From Pipra filicauda (lineage: Eukaryota; Chordata; Aves; Passeriformes; Pipridae): a DNA stretch of 64,000 nucleotides. Positions within the stretch are counted from its first letter, which is position 1. Each line of letters opens with the position of its first letter. Below the pieces are notes generated by a model. It did no database searches. It worked only from the letters and a program-made list of their open reading frames with translations, and had not been told where the DNA came from. Both the position numbers and the translations under genes were made by a program. The stretch covers positions 1,506,408 to 1,570,407 of the forward strand of contig NW_024104302.1 of NCBI RefSeq assembly GCF_003945595.2, written 5' to 3'. This document shows, one piece after another, positions 37,341-50,839 of this stretch.

Positions 37341-39079
37341 GCCTAAGCTTTACACTTCTGTTCTTTTATACCTTCAGAATGGCTGAGGAAACTATTAAAA
37401 TGACTGATAGACCCACCGAGCCCATCTTTGGGCTCGGCATTTCCTTCCCAACTCCCGTTGCTGTCGGAGCCCCTTCTCCTCTCCCTCACAGGTGTTTGCT
37501 GGGTCTGACCTTGGCAGCCCTTCTCCAGCTCTCTGCCCTCCTCTGGGTCTCCTGGTGACCTGGGGAAGTCACAGGACGGACTGGCAGAAAGCTCCGAGAC
37601 AAATCCCCACTTCCCAGCCTTCAGGTTGTTCCAGGAGCGTTCCCCACAAAAGCTCATCCCCATCCCTGCCATTTTTTTCCTACCAATTTTTCAGTCCTTG
37701 ACTGAAGGGATGTTGTTGACTTTACAGAGGTTAAAGGTGGCCTCCTCAAGAGACAAATGGGATTTAGCAAGAAGGGATGATTGTTGTTCTTTCAGGAATA
37801 AAGTGTCAGGAAGATGCAGAGGTGCCCTGGCCCCTGCTGAGGCACCAAGTGACAGCAGCAGCTGCTGAGGGTGCTGGAGCTCTGCGGGATCTGAGGGTTC
37901 CCACGTCTCAGAAGGGCACAACTTCTCCTTTTCCCACATCTGTGGCTGGAGGAATAACAGTGAGAGCTCCGTTGGGAAGCTGAGTCAGGCCCTGCAGACA
38001 GACTTTGGTCTGAGTGGGAGCCTAAAGCTGATCCTGACTGAAGTGGCCAAGAGACTAAGGGACAATCCTCCTTCCTCTTCCATCCCTGCAAGCACATGTG
38101 CAAGAACATAAATGTTTGAATAATTAACTAGACCTTTTTGTAGACTGAAGGTAGGACTGACAACCAACAGACTCAGGCTGAATTCACACAAAGCCCTAAT
38201 AATCTGTGTGAGTGAAGTGCTGTACATATGACAACACACACAGAGAGAATATAAATTAAATATTCTGCATTGCCAAAAAGTTCTGGACTCTGATTTAGAT
38301 TCTGCCAGTGCCTGGAACATTTACAGCATTTGTAATTTCGTTATAACCTGACCTTTCAGAAAAAAAGCAGTCTGGGGGGTTTCCTCCTGCCAGTGAGGAT
38401 GAAATACTTTCTAATGTTTGTTATCTAATGCAACAGAACAACAGATTTAAATATTTAGGAGAGTTCTTTCTAGAGAATGATTTAGGCATCAGATACTGAG
38501 AAGAGATTCCCTGCTAATGTATTTTCAACTCTGGTGGCTCCAGGGTCTAAGAATCTGCTTTCTGCTAGGAAAAACTATAAAATGTTCAACAAAAGATGAA
38601 AAACTTGTCTTTCATTGTCATAAAATCAAGAGCTTTCCTTGCAGGAGGGGTGGCATATTGAAAATTCTCTAGAAAGTAGAATACAGAAAGAATAACTGTC
38701 ACTGGCAGCAAACTCCAACTCTCAGTAAATACATGTGTTACCAATCTAACAAAACACCACTCAAATCCTTGCATGTGTGTACAAGCCAGGTTTAATGTTT
38801 TGTTTTTTTTTTTTAATTTTAGGATTGGGCCTTAAATTATATACAATTAGTAAACTCCTTTCTTACTTTTATTTCCCACTTTAGTCCTTGAAATTTGGTG
38901 TCTGTTGAATTATGTTTTAGGGCTTTTTCTAAGCCAGAGATTTGGGGAGTTTTGTTAACAGTGCAATAAAAATAACTTCGTAGCGTCACAAAGAAACATT
39001 AAAGACTTTTTTTGTGTGCAGCTCTCTAACTTAAAAAAAAAAAACAAAAAAAACCAAAAAACAGACATTGTTTCTTTAA

Positions 39080-39200
39080 AAGGCTCCATCTGCAAATCCC
39101 ATTAGATGTGCATATAAGGTTTCAGATGATTAATAGCTGCCTGCTTTGCTTTGGTTGGAGGGGCTGAGGGTATTGTGTGTTAACCCCTCCCTCCCCTTAC
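39080..39200 (+). promoter_or_regulatory. MEOX1 probable core promoter
   Basis: A TATA-like GCATATAAGG lies at about 39110-39119, preceded by an E-box CATCTG and TGCAAATC (octamer-like). A transcription start about 30 bp downstream would leave a roughly 390-bp 5' leader before the MEOX1 ATG. There is no CpG island. This is consistent with a tissue-specific somite gene but not proven. Confidence 0.4.
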
Positions 39201-39536
39201 TCACATTTCACTTTGCAAACTTGTCACTCTCTCCCCAGCACAGCATTTAAAAAGGTGTTTCACTCATGCCCAGCACTTCAGGAGGGAGCAAACTGCAGGC
39301 CTGGGGAAGCGACTCATGGAGGTCCCTGCCCAGCTCTGGGTCCTGTTTCCCAGTCGGGGCAATGAAGCGATTTAGAAAAGCTCCCACAGTAACAAACCTG
39401 CAGCGGCATAAACCCCACAAACAAGCTGCTGTTTAGGGAGGAAATCCATCCGGTGAAATTTGGAAGATTCACCCTCTGCTTCTCTCCTCTGATTCTGAAG
39501 GCTGAGCCGTCCCCGAGGCGTGGGCAGGGCTGGCAG

Positions 39537-42535
39537 ATGGATCCCACCAGCAGCAGCTGCATGCGCAGCCCACGGCCCCCCCCTGCCCTCTGGGGCTGCG
39601 TGAGGAGCACCCACATGGACGTCAGCACAGCCCCAGGGCTGCCCCACTGCCCAGCAGCACCGTTCTCCTTCCACCAGAGACCAGATTTTGAGGCTTACTC
39701 CGATTTCTCCACCTCCTGCTTGGTGGCGGCTCCCCAGAGCTTCCCACGGGAGGAGCGAGCGTTTGGGGAGCAGCAGCACCAGCCTTTCCAACCCTCTGCC
39801 TGGCACCTGGCAGCACCTGAGAGCACGGGACAACTCACCCCAGAACGGGCCTTGGCATCTGGGCAGTTGGAGGGCAGCAGCCCAGACCCAGCGAGTGTGA
39901 CAGCCGGGGTGGATGAAGATGAAGAGGTACCAGTAAACACCACAAAGGACACTGAGAAAAAGCCACCCAAAAGAAAAAAGGAAAGCTCAGGTAGGTGACA
40001 CGAAATCAGGGTTGTGGGAGAGTGCAGGCAATGGAATGAGAGCACTCGTGAGACTGAGAATTAAGAAAGGAAGCTGACTGGCAAAACATTTCGTAATGCT
40101 TGACTGGGCAAACTTACACAATAACAACACTGAAACCAAACAGTTTATTCTTATTCTGGCCTTTGTATTTCAGTCCTGCAGAGCTTGTTTACTGAACTAA
40201 GCATTTTACTCACCAGTACAATGCACATTTGCTGTAACTAAACAGGAATCACATGGCATGCACACGCTGAGCTGACAGTCCTAGGATGTGGAGTTACAGA
40301 TCCATACTTGCCATTTGTCTGAGCACAAGGGAATGGCAAAGAGCAAAGACCCCTCAGCTTGAGTTGCCTGTGCTAGTTGGAAATACCATACTAGGATTTT
40401 GACATCTCAGTTTATGGTAAGAAGTACAAGAGGCAAAGTCTTCCTTTAGATATAAATTCTATTTGGCCTCACTAAATAATAAATATTTTTACCTCAAAGC
40501 AGCTCTAGCTCTGATTCCTAAGCATCAATTTTCTTTTCTTTTCTTTTCTTTTCTTTTCTTTTCTTTTCTTTTCTTTTCTTTTCTTTTCTTTTCTTTTCTT
40601 TTCTTTTCTTTTCTTTTCTTTTCTTTTCTTTTCTTTTCTTTTCTTTTCTTTTCTTTTCTTTTCCTTGTTCTCTTTTCTCTTTTCCCTTCTTTTCCCTTCT
40701 CTTCCCTTCTCTTCCCTTCTCTTCCCTTCTCTTCCCTTCTCTTCCCTTCTCTTCCCTTCTCTTCCCTTCTCTTCCCTTCTCTTCCCTTCTTTTATTTTTA
40801 TTTTTATTTTTATTTTTATTTTTATTTTTATTTTTATTTTTATTTTTATTTTTATTTTTCTTTTTCTTTTTCTTTTTCTTTTTCTTTTTCTTTTTCTTTT
40901 TCTTTTTCTTTTTCTTTTTCTTTTTCTTTTTCTTTTTCTTTTTCTTTTTCTTTTCCTTACCTTACCTGTTTTTACACCCTGCACCAGAGGTGGGCTTCAT
41001 GCACCCCTGACACGTTGTAAACACCAAGTGCTGGCTTGGCTGCCTCCTGCACGGCAGGTCAGGGGAGGGTGAGAACACGGATACAAGGAATGAAAGTAAA
41101 AATCTGGGGAAGGAAATCATTTCAATGCAGTGCCAGCAAGGAATGAGAGCTCCCTTCCCACAGCTGCAGCTGGGTGACTGTGCAGAGCCAGGCAGTCCCC
41201 TCCTGGCCGAGCTGTCCCACCCCTGTCCCCTCCAACATCACACTGGCAGCACCAACGAGTCACGCTGAGCTCGAGGGGGCACAACACAAACACCTTAAAA
41301 CTTCCACTGAGCACTTCAGCGAGTTGTTTGAATCAACCCCCCACGATGCAGGTGTTCACACACACAAACATAACTGCAGATTACACAACAAAGTGTGCTT
41401 TGCCTCTCAGAAAACCAGAACTCGGGCAGCAAGACAGAACCCCACAGCAAATCGCGGAAGGAAAGGACAGCTTTCACCAAGGAGCAGCTGCAGGAGCTGG
41501 AAGCTGAATTTGCCCACCACAACTACTTGACAAGGCTCAGGAGATACGAGATAGCTGTGAACCTGGACCTCACCGAAAGACAAGTACTCCCCAAACCCTT
41601 GTCTCCCCAGCCCCTTCTTCTTCCCCCACAAAAAAACCTTCTCCCTAACACTAAAAACCAGATACGTCACTTGAGGGTGTGTTTTGCAGTGGCACAGAGG
41701 TATTTTAAAACAAAGCCTCCACATTCTTTTCAAACACGCTTGTTACAAATTTCTGTGAGTAGTTGATACATTTAATTATGTTTCCCTGAACTAAAGATAG
41801 ATCTGGTAATAACTGGTCTCTTGCAAGCTGCTGCTTCCCACCATTCATTGGTACATATTGATATATCAAGGTTTGCATATGGAATATGGACACCACCTTA
41901 GACTGCAATTAACAGGGAATTATTAGAATTATATGCTTGACACATGCATTCTTCCTGGGTGGTATTTTGAGGTGATAAGGAAAGACAAAAATGCAGAGTT
42001 TTGTGGAGAGATGTATTTCTGTTTCCTCATTGTCATCTCAGTCCAGGTTTCCTTTTCAAAGCCTACTGAACAATAGATGAATTGCTCAATTATGTGAAGC
42101 AAATTAAAATTTCTGAAGCACTAGATTGGGTGGCCTAGATGTTAAAAATACATGAGGGGCACTGTGGCTGTTGTGTTGACATGCTTATTTGACATGAAGA
42201 CAGGTTCTAGGCAAAGGACCTTTGGGGGTTTCAGAGGAACTTCTGTCTGGAGTAGTTTAGAAAGAATTGTTCCCATCTGTGTTAGAAAGATGAATTGCTT
42301 AAACCTGCAAAGTTCTGTTCACCTTTTCTTCTGGAATTCCACAAATATGCATAGCTCTGCTTGTACAGCTCAGGTTGAGACAGGAAGTAATTATTTCCTC
42401 TTTGTCACCCAGGTCAAAGTATGGTTTCAAAACAGAAGAATGAAGTGGAAACGTGTTAAAGGTGGGCAACCAATGTCCCCACACGAACATGACACAGAAG
42501 ATGTGGACTCTGCTGCCTCTCCCAGCTCTGAGTAG
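39537..42535 (+). CDS. MEOX1: Mesenchyme homeobox 1, complete, three exons
   Basis: Homeodomain transcription factor of paraxial mesoderm, needed for sclerotome and axial skeleton patterning. Exons are 39537-39990, 41411-41583 and 42413-42535, with GT/AG borders, joining to 249 aa (human 254). The N-terminus [11 protein letters not shown] and the segment [17 protein letters not shown] match the family. A basic [11 protein letters not shown] segment precedes the homeodomain at about 166-225. That domain carries [29 protein letters not shown] and the recognition helix [11 protein letters not shown] intact. The last intron splits the homeodomain after Gln209, as is usual for MEOX genes. The tail ends AASPSSE. 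An in-frame ATG at 39453 would add 28 residues not seen in the family, so I chose 39537. Confidence 0.97.
40529..40955. repeat. Compound polypyrimidine microsatellite
   Basis: Four consecutive arrays lie in MEOX1 intron 1: (TTTTC)n of about 27 units at 40529-40662, then (CTTCTCTTCC)n to about 40790. These are followed by (TTTTTA)n to about 40857 and (TTTTTC)n to about 40955. The pyrimidine strand is the MEOX1 sense strand. The 185- and 159-codon open frames covering it are artefacts of the repeat. Confidence 0.97.
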
Positions 42536-42973
42536 TCCCTGCAGCAACGGGAGAGGAGTCTGGAGAAAGTAATGGATCAGAATGTGGATGCAACACTGCT
42601 TTGGGTCAGCTGCTCAAAGAGATCATCCTGCTTGCAAATCCTGTAGCCCACAGTCTTTAAGAGGTTTATGATGCTTTATGTTGCAGAGGCAATTAAAGAG
42701 CACAGGGGGGGAAAAGCCAAAGGAGGGCACGATTTTGATTTTTGTCTCTGGAACTGTCTTACTACCACAGATGTGTCTACAGAAAAAAACAGTAACATTG
42801 AATATAAAACAGGAGTAATGTTGTGTCGATGCTCAGACATTCAGAAAATACAGGTTATCAGTCAGAGAGTGATAACACAGATGTGTTCTCATCCAGTCTT
42901 TCCCTGGTCACATCTATTCAGTGTGCATTTGGACTTGGCAATACACATTTTACTTGTGCCTTACTCTGAGAGA

Positions 42974-42979
42974 AATAAA
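42974..42979 (+). terminator. MEOX1 polyadenylation signal candidate
   Basis: AATAAA in GAGAGAAATAAATACTTTG, about 440 bp after the MEOX1 stop. Another AATAAA occurs near 43051, so the exact site is uncertain. Confidence 0.5.
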
Positions 42980-42984
42980 TACTT

Positions 42985-45780
42985 TGACAGTCGCTGATTC
43001 TTCTTGCAAAATGAATTGGACACCTGTTTAGCTAGGCAATAAGATTACAAAATAAAATATGAGACTAAAAACACATATAAACAGAATTCTGCTGACCAGT
43101 TTCAGAGGAGGTGGCTCTCACACTGACAGTCCAAGAAGGCAGGTGCCTTGTTGATGGCAGCAATTTGCAGAGGGAGATTTCTTCCAAGCTTACTAAATCC
43201 TGAAATTAAACTCCTAGACCTCAATTTCAAATATTTTTTCAAAGCAGTCATCACGAAGCACCACAGCAGGCACGGCAGAGATGGAACTCTCAACACAACA
43301 GCTATCACTGTTGTGTTTTCAAGTTTTCCAGTAAACAGCACCACCAGAAGTCTTAAGAACACTTAAGAAAAACTTCCACTTGAAATTATTATTATCCTCC
43401 CTTTCAACCAAAACTTAAAGTATATCAAGTTATGAAGATTTAGAAAAGCACAGTGCCTGTTTCCATTTGCTCTATCTTTTTGTTTAATGTACTAATGCCA
43501 TATTTTAAACAGAATTTTACACTAGCACACCACAACGTGGCTATTGAGAACACTGAAACAGTGGTTTGAATATTTGAAAGGTAACCATTATGGCAGCTAT
43601 GACATACTGCCTTCCTCTCACCCTGCTCTGATGCATATTTATTGTGGTTGCCTGTAAACTGTTGATCTGCTGGGTGCAAATTTGTATATCTGAAGGATAT
43701 GTTTATAAAGCTATCAGTGGTAATTCCACTTGTAAAAAAACGCAAAACAGATAAATATCGTCTTTTTTTTTTTTAACAGAGGTGTTGTGTTCTTTTCAAA
43801 GAGCTGATTACTGTATCCACTAAGAAGAAACATTCATTACACTCCTTCTTAACATTTCCAAACTCTGACTGACAGATGAAAAAACGAGCAGTTTAGTTTA
43901 GAGTATATATTTGTGCAAAACCAATTTAAAAAAATAATTATTTCTGAAAGAAATTATTTAAAAATAAAGAAACTTGAGAAGTTCGAGAAGCACTGAGGAA
44001 GTGGTGTCTGGTTTCCCACACTGCACTACTTGCTCCTGCCCACTTTACCCAAAACCAACTGTTGCCCAAAACAAAGCACCAGCACCTCCCCCACTCAAAA
44101 AAATAAAGAAAACTGGATAAAATAAAGAAACCAGGATCATTGATGCCTCACAAGGCTTCTGCACAAACTGTGCTGCAATCACAGAATGGATGTAAACACG
44201 TGCAAATCCTGTGACTATAATAATTACTATATAATCAATTATAATAATTAGGAGTATGCATGTTCTCTGAGCTACCTCTACTCCCCTCTCCTCAGAAATT
44301 TATGGTGAAGAAAAACCACCCTCAGCTTCCTCCCAGGACTTTTGTGTGTGCATGGCAGATATTCCCATGGAAAATGGGGCAGACAGGGAGTTTTGGTGCA
44401 TCCCAGTTACCCCAGCTGAGGGGGATAATGACAAAACACCATTATTGGGACTACAAACTTGATATTAAAAACAGGTTAATAACATCACCACTCAGGTGAC
44501 ATAAAACCAGTTGGCTGAAAAAATTGCCCACTCACAGATGAGAAGGAGCTTTGCTTTACTGTAACTTTAAGAATAGAAAATATCTGGGGCTCTGCTTCTT
44601 AAACCTTGATGCCTTCAGATTGTGCTTCTGACTAAAGCCAGTAGTTCAGCTCTTGGCAAACACTAAAGCAAGCTGAGTTTTGTGAAGAACTCTCTGGTGC
44701 TAACTCAGGCATCCTACTCCCATCTCCTGGAACACAAATCACCGTGGGCAGGAGTTCTGTGTTACTCAGTTCCTTGTAAGCTCTTTAGCCAATTAACACT
44801 GTACAGCACCTCTTCCCCACTGTGCTTAGAAAGTTTGCAACCTGCAGAAGTAGCTTGTTTGGGGATGAAAACTTTTGGGATCTTGGCTACCAACATAAAC
44901 CAAAATCAGCTCCTCGCTCAGAAAAGAGGCTAATAAATCTTCCCCTTCAAGGAAGCAGTCAATGGTAGCATACTGAATCATAATTCACTTAAAAGCCAGT
45001 TAATGGGATCTCAGTCTGCACCCACAATTACAGCTCCTAAACTGTTCTTGCTCTGGATTTTGAGAAATAAGCTATGAGTCACCTGTGAGATCTTTTTGTG
45101 CTCAGGCAGTTTCTTCATGAAACCATCTGCTTACTCCAAGGCTTTAGTGTTTTGAGAAGGAACATTTCACTCCTGACATCAAAGCATTTGACCTCTGAAC
45201 CTCTGGTGCCAAGAATCTTTCAGGCAAAAACCTGTCGTCTGGGAGCAAAATCTCTGACCTGCAATTATTTTTCTCCGAAATCCACATCAGGCTGTATCCT
45301 CCTCACAGAAGGGAGGGAAACTCTACCTCGGGATGTCTGGCAGTGCTCCCCAGGCCTGATCCTCAATAAATAATCTGAGCACACCATCACCCCGTCCCAT
45401 CAGAGAGCTCTGGCAGGTTTTCCCCAGGAGGCACACCCAGGCAGAGCAGCAAGACTTGCTGCCCATACAGAGCCAGGGCAAACAGCCCCCAGGGGATGGG
45501 GATATCTGTATAAACACAAAAAAACATACTGTAGCCCTTTATATCTGTGCTGCCTCTTCTAAGCAGAGAAAGAGAGGCACTTTCCTCAGACTCATAGATT
45601 TTATGGACTTTTTATCTATCCATCCAGATGCCAATGTAGCAGAGGCCCTGAGGTGTTTTACAGTTTCTGTATCCCATGACTCCTCTGTTGTTGGTCCTCA
45701 GTTTCTCCACAGCATTCTGCAGATTTAAGATAGTGATTTTTCCAGCCAATGGAGCTACTCAGAAAACTTAAAGATAACTC
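42985..45780. other. MEOX1-ETV4 intergenic region, first part
   Basis: AT-rich, without recognisable exons, RNA genes or repeat families apart from A/T runs. Open frames of up to about 100 codons look random. Confidence 0.4.
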
Positions 45781-45784
45781 ATGC

Positions 45785-45895
45785 CAGTCCAGCCTGGCCT
45801 TGAACACTTTCAGGGATGGAGCATCTACAGTTTTTCTGGGTAACCCGTGCCAGGGTCTCATCACCCTCACGGTAAAAAATTTCATAGACAGGTTT
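45785..45895 (-). mobile_element. CR1 LINE fragment
   Basis: Minus-strand translation gives KFFTVRVMRPWHGLPRK followed by TVDAPSLKVFKARLDW, the standard CR1 ORF2 C-terminal segment. Only about 110 bp remains. The same segment is present in the copy at 25485-26265. Confidence 0.88.
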
Positions 45896-48800
45896 CATAA
45901 GGAACCAAACCCTCCAGTTCACACTGCCTGGAAAAATAAGAGAACCCTTTCAGCAAACACTTCACAGCCAGAGATTTTTACTGGGACTTATCCTACATGA
46001 GCAAAGCTTTTAAATCCCACTTCCTATGGAATTTCCTACGTGTGGAAACAAGCACACACAACAAATCAGGGCATTTTACAGAAGAGACACACAATTTTTC
46101 AATTACCCCATTTTCTTCCCCCACCTCCAGCAGGGCTCATATTAGGTTTCATCAGCTACTATCTCACATTTTGTGTAATTCCTTACCCTCGAGGAAAGGG
46201 AGCAGCCAGTTCAAGAAACACATCTGCATTAGTTACTGGGCTCTGAGTGCTGGATCCAGGCAGGTCCTCTAGGCAGATAGACAGGAAATCCACTTTCTTC
46301 CAGTGATTCCAGCTTTTGTCTGACTGGAACTTGCCCGGTGTGGCTGTAAAACAATCTCAGCCTCGGGCTATCACCTTTCAGGCCGTATTTGTGAGTTATG
46401 ACCGGGCAGTTCCCACTGCAGTGCCAGACACAGGCAGGTGCTGCAGAGCCTCTCCCCACCCTCCCCACACACACAAGGCCACATTGTTTTACTTTCTACG
46501 TGAAGGAAGGATTTTCATGCAGCACCAGACTTTTACACCTCTGTTCCCCTTCCTCTGTACCGTAATTGTTATTTTATTTTTTTTTTATTATTTTTTTTTT
46601 AAATAACTCTTAGGCAGGGATAAGCATCTGGTTGTCTGGAAGCTCCTTTGGGAACAGATTGCAAAAAGATAATGGGAGTGAATAACAGAGAGGATGGTGA
46701 CTTCATACCATGGAGGGTTGAGTCATGTTTCTCTCTTTCCTTTTTAAAGAAGAAAACATTTTTTCAAACCTCCCTCAATCATGCTCTGTACCCCTGGCTC
46801 CGGAGCAGGAAACAGATGTGAATTGACATTTTCTTAGAGCCTTTGATTTCTAATTCAGCCCCACACTCATACCCCATGCTAATCTGTCCCCCAGAATGCC
46901 ACATGTGGAGTATTTCCTATGCTTGGGAATATATCACTAGGTAAGGGTTAGTCCAACAGTGCTACAGCCAAGTCAGTCATTGGAAAGACACCAGAAAAAG
47001 GGTTGTTCCTTTCAATACTCACCTCAAACATCCTCCCAGTTTTATGCCTTCATCTACTTTTAACTCTATATTTCTATATTCTGACCCTTTTCTGAATATT
47101 TCAATCCTCTTCATTCTATATTTCTCTCATGAGAAATGATCAGAAAAAGTGATGTAACTGTTGAGAATCTGTGCACAGTTTCCAACACAGAAAAAGAAAA
47201 ACTCTATCAGATCTGATTTAATTGCTCCATCCACTTTTCTCAGCTGAGAAGGGCAGACCTCTGGTCTCAGTATCAGGGTATCTAACAAATCTGGCCAGGA
47301 AGTTATTTTCCAGGGAAAAGAAGTATCATTCTCCATAATAGTTACCCACAATTTTTTTCTGTCTGAAGTTAATTGAAAAGGAGATTCTGGGGAAAAGTGT
47401 AGCTCAAGAACCTAATCTTCATTCAAGTGTCCATACATCCAATACTCTATGATTATACCTAGAAAATGGCACAATTTATAAAATAAGACCTCTTATTTAA
47501 AAGGACTAGCAGCATGGATTTGGATCAGGCTACTTGCTGTCTTCAAGTGGCCTAAATTTAGCTGGACTGAGTTATAGCAAAGTTATATTAAATTTCTTCA
47601 AAGTATCCCAATAAAAAAAATAAATGTGTTAAAAAGAGAATGAAATAACGAGATGAGAAGTTTTCAGTCCCAGGGAAACATTTTAGGCACATCTCTCACT
47701 TGTTTATTTGCAGAAAAGAACACAGACACAACTGGGGTGTGTTTCACATTACAAGATATAAGGGTTCTGTCTGCACTGAAGACATGTTTATACTGTTGGG
47801 TTCCATTATGAATCTGTTTTATATCCTGTGAATGCTCAGAGTCCTTTGCACACTCTAGACAGGAAGCCTTTAATTCACACACTGAGAAGACATTTCCAAC
47901 TATTCAAGCATTAAATAAATAAGCATGAAAAAAAAGTCATTCTACTGCAATAATTAAATTCTTCTTGTCCCTTTGCGAGATTTCTGGAAGAACAAGCCTC
48001 CCAGTCCTGGCAGGGTTGTTTATAAAGTCCAAGAAATCCATAAGAGAAAGAAACTTAATGCAAAAACATCCAAACTCACACTTTGGAAAACAATGCAAGG
48101 GTAGTAATGTTGAATTTGTTATCTGTGTATAACTCCCAGTACGAAATTGGGCTTGAATTTTCACTTTCCTTCACAGTTGCTAGGGCCAACTTGACTGCTA
48201 TTATTTTTAGGAGAAAAAATGATCTCTCTTTTTACAGTCTCCCCTCTGCTGTGATTTCATTGTGTCTCTGCCAGGATCAAGACGAGGCGATGCCAAGAAA
48301 AAGGATGAGCTCATTGCATTTAATGGTATGAGGTTTCACAAATAAAAACTACATTACTCAACTGAGAAGCAGTCAGTGGTATACAACAGGGTTAAAGGCA
48401 GGCAGTTTTTATTGGAAACAAAAGAATTAATTAACTTTTGATCTCACTGGCCTTCCTTAGGGATGGAATTTCTGATTATTCACCGTTGTTGTCTTGTTGT
48501 TGCACTTTTATGATAACATGAAATGAACACGATAAACATTATTGGCAAAACAACATAGTGAAAGCAGCAAATTATAGGAAAGAGTCATTCAGATTTTCCT
48601 GTTTAAATCCAAGGTATAAATCTCAGCCTCTGGAATTATGGATTCAACACTCTTTCCACACCTTGTTGACTTCTGGCATCTCATTGAGCTCAAAAATTCT
48701 TATTCCACAGAACGGTGAAACCTTCTTAATGACACTGTACTAGTTCAGAAGAACCTCTCAAACCTGAGAGATCTATTGACCAAACAGATCCATTTGCCAA

Positions 48801-50640
48801 AAATGCCAGAGGCACAGTCTCTTTTACAGGCCCCATGCAGTCTTTGCAATGTGCCACATAAAAATGAAGGAGTCTTCAGCAAGGAAAGGCAGTTCAGGTG
48901 CCCATAATGGACATCTGAGCTCATGATGTGTTTGACTGGGTGCTGGATTTTTGCACAAGGGCTTGGACAGGTACAGCTAAATCATTTTATGCAAGGTAGG
49001 CAGCCACAGGTGTCAAAGACTGCCTCGCTCTCTGTGTGAGCAAAACCTGGATAAAACCTACAGAGTTTTCCTGTATCCTTATGAAAATCCTTTGCCTGTG
49101 CTGACACGTGTCCCATGACTCCTATTTAGGAAGCAATAGGAGGATATCCATTCCATCTCCTTTGCTCTTCCTGCACCCTGACTGGATCAGAGTCCCCTGT
49201 GACGTTCCCAGTGTCTGCTCCAATGTCTCACTGACACAGAATGACCTAATTTGTTATGGCTGGTGAGCACTGACAGAAATTAAATCCAGGGTCTGTAGTT
49301 AATTGGGGTCAGGTTGAGATGATTTATGACCTGAGGAATGTACTTACTCTTTACACTATTGTATGAACAACGGTATCAACTGGACTCAGCAACCTTTGGA
49401 ATCAAATTAAAATTGGGATTTTACAGAAAAGGAGAAGTAGCAGAGGCAAGACCCAAGGGAGAAGGCAGAGGAGTGAGCAGATGAGGCTGTATCTGATCAC
49501 AAAGCCAGGTACCTTCTCTTCCCACAGTCAGTCAGTTAACCTTCAACTCCTGATTTATCGTCCTTCAGAGGAGAGATGGAATTGGTCTATGCCAAGAAAA
49601 TCTCATCTGTCTGGAATCTGAAAGGAAGGGAAAAAAAAGTTTGAAAATTTCAGAGGAAGTTGGGATTTGTCCCAGTTCCAGTGTCTCTGTGTTCACTCAG
49701 ACAGCTCACGTTAGCAAGTGAGGCTCACTGAATAACAGTTGCAAATGTTTTTCCATCAATCAAGAAGCCTGAGTTTGGTCCCAAGTCAGAGGGCTGTGCA
49801 GTTTAGCCCATGACCCTGAACAGCAGGAGCCTTCAGCAGGTTCTCCCATGCCTTTTGCAGGATATCTATCTTAAATCAACGTCTTTCTTTTCTCTGTGGG
49901 CTTTAGAAAAGGATTACAGAAGAGTTACTCTATTATCAAGCCCAAGGCACTTTATCACACTTCAGCAGTTAAACTGAATATGAAAATAAAATCATTCAAT
50001 ACCAACTTTCTTTGGAAAAAAATCACAGGGTTTTTTTTTTCTTCCCTAATTAAGACTCTGCTTCTCCATTCTTGGTAACATCCTGCCCTGTTTTTGATCA
50101 CACAAGATGCAGCCATTCCTGTGCCCAGTGAAACCAGTAGCTGATCACAAACTCTGGGCCTTTGCTTTTGCCCTCCGATACCAAGAGGTACTTCAACAAG
50201 TTTGTAGAGGAGTCAGAGTCTTGCAGTTAATCCTGAAAATGTCTTATTTCAGGAAATACACCAGCACTGCTGCTACAGCAACTGCAAAGGGCTGTCCCTT
50301 GTTGTGTCACAGAAAAAATGGTACATGAGACACCAACAATGACCACGTTCTGTGAAAAGACAGGGATGATGTTCAAACTACTCCATCTGCTGCTCAAGAT
50401 TCCTCCAGACATTACTGTCAGTTTTAACCTTAATGCATTCTGTAAATGTCTGGAAATCTATGATATATGGAGTCTGCAACCATTGGAAATCAGCCTTGTG
50501 TGTGCTGCTTTCCTAAAAGACCAGAAAGGAAGCAGTCGTGTCCTGATGGTGTGTTATTACTGAGACCTAAGGACTGCACACATCCTGAAGACTTGGGTTT
50601 GTTCCTTTTTCATTGCTTTGGTTTAATTTTTTTAGTCTCC
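45896..50640. other. MEOX1-ETV4 intergenic region, middle part
   Basis: No recognisable gene. A/T homopolymers occur at about 46570-46600. Open frames are short and lack family resemblance. I see nothing else I can assign. Confidence 0.4.
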
Positions 50641-50644
50641 ATTT

Positions 50645-50835
50645 GTCGTGGCTCAACCCCAGCCAGCAGCTCAGCCCCACTCAGCCACTTGCTCACTTCC
50701 CCCCTCCCTGTGTGACAGCAAGAGAATCCAAAGGGTAAAAGTGAAAAATCTCATGGGTTGAGACAAAGACAGTTTAATAGGGAAAGCAAAAGACACATGT
50801 GCCAATGAAGCAAAACAAGCTATAAAATGGAAGGA
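50645..50835 (-). mobile_element. ERV LTR fragment, reverse orientation
   Basis: On the plus strand the element begins TGTCGTGGCTCAACCCCAGC with CAGCAGCTCAGCCCCACTCAG. This is the reverse of the common avian LTR end that reads GGCTGGGGTTGAGCCACGACA. GGGTTGAGACAAAGACAGTT plus TAATAGG downstream also fits these LTRs. No coding part is attached. The upper border is approximate. Confidence 0.6.
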
Positions 50836-50839
50836 TTTC

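Noticed and set aside
40463..41072. Phe/Ser/Leu-rich and Lys/Arg-rich open frames over 130-185 codons
   Set aside because: Direct translation of the compound microsatellite in MEOX1 intron 1.
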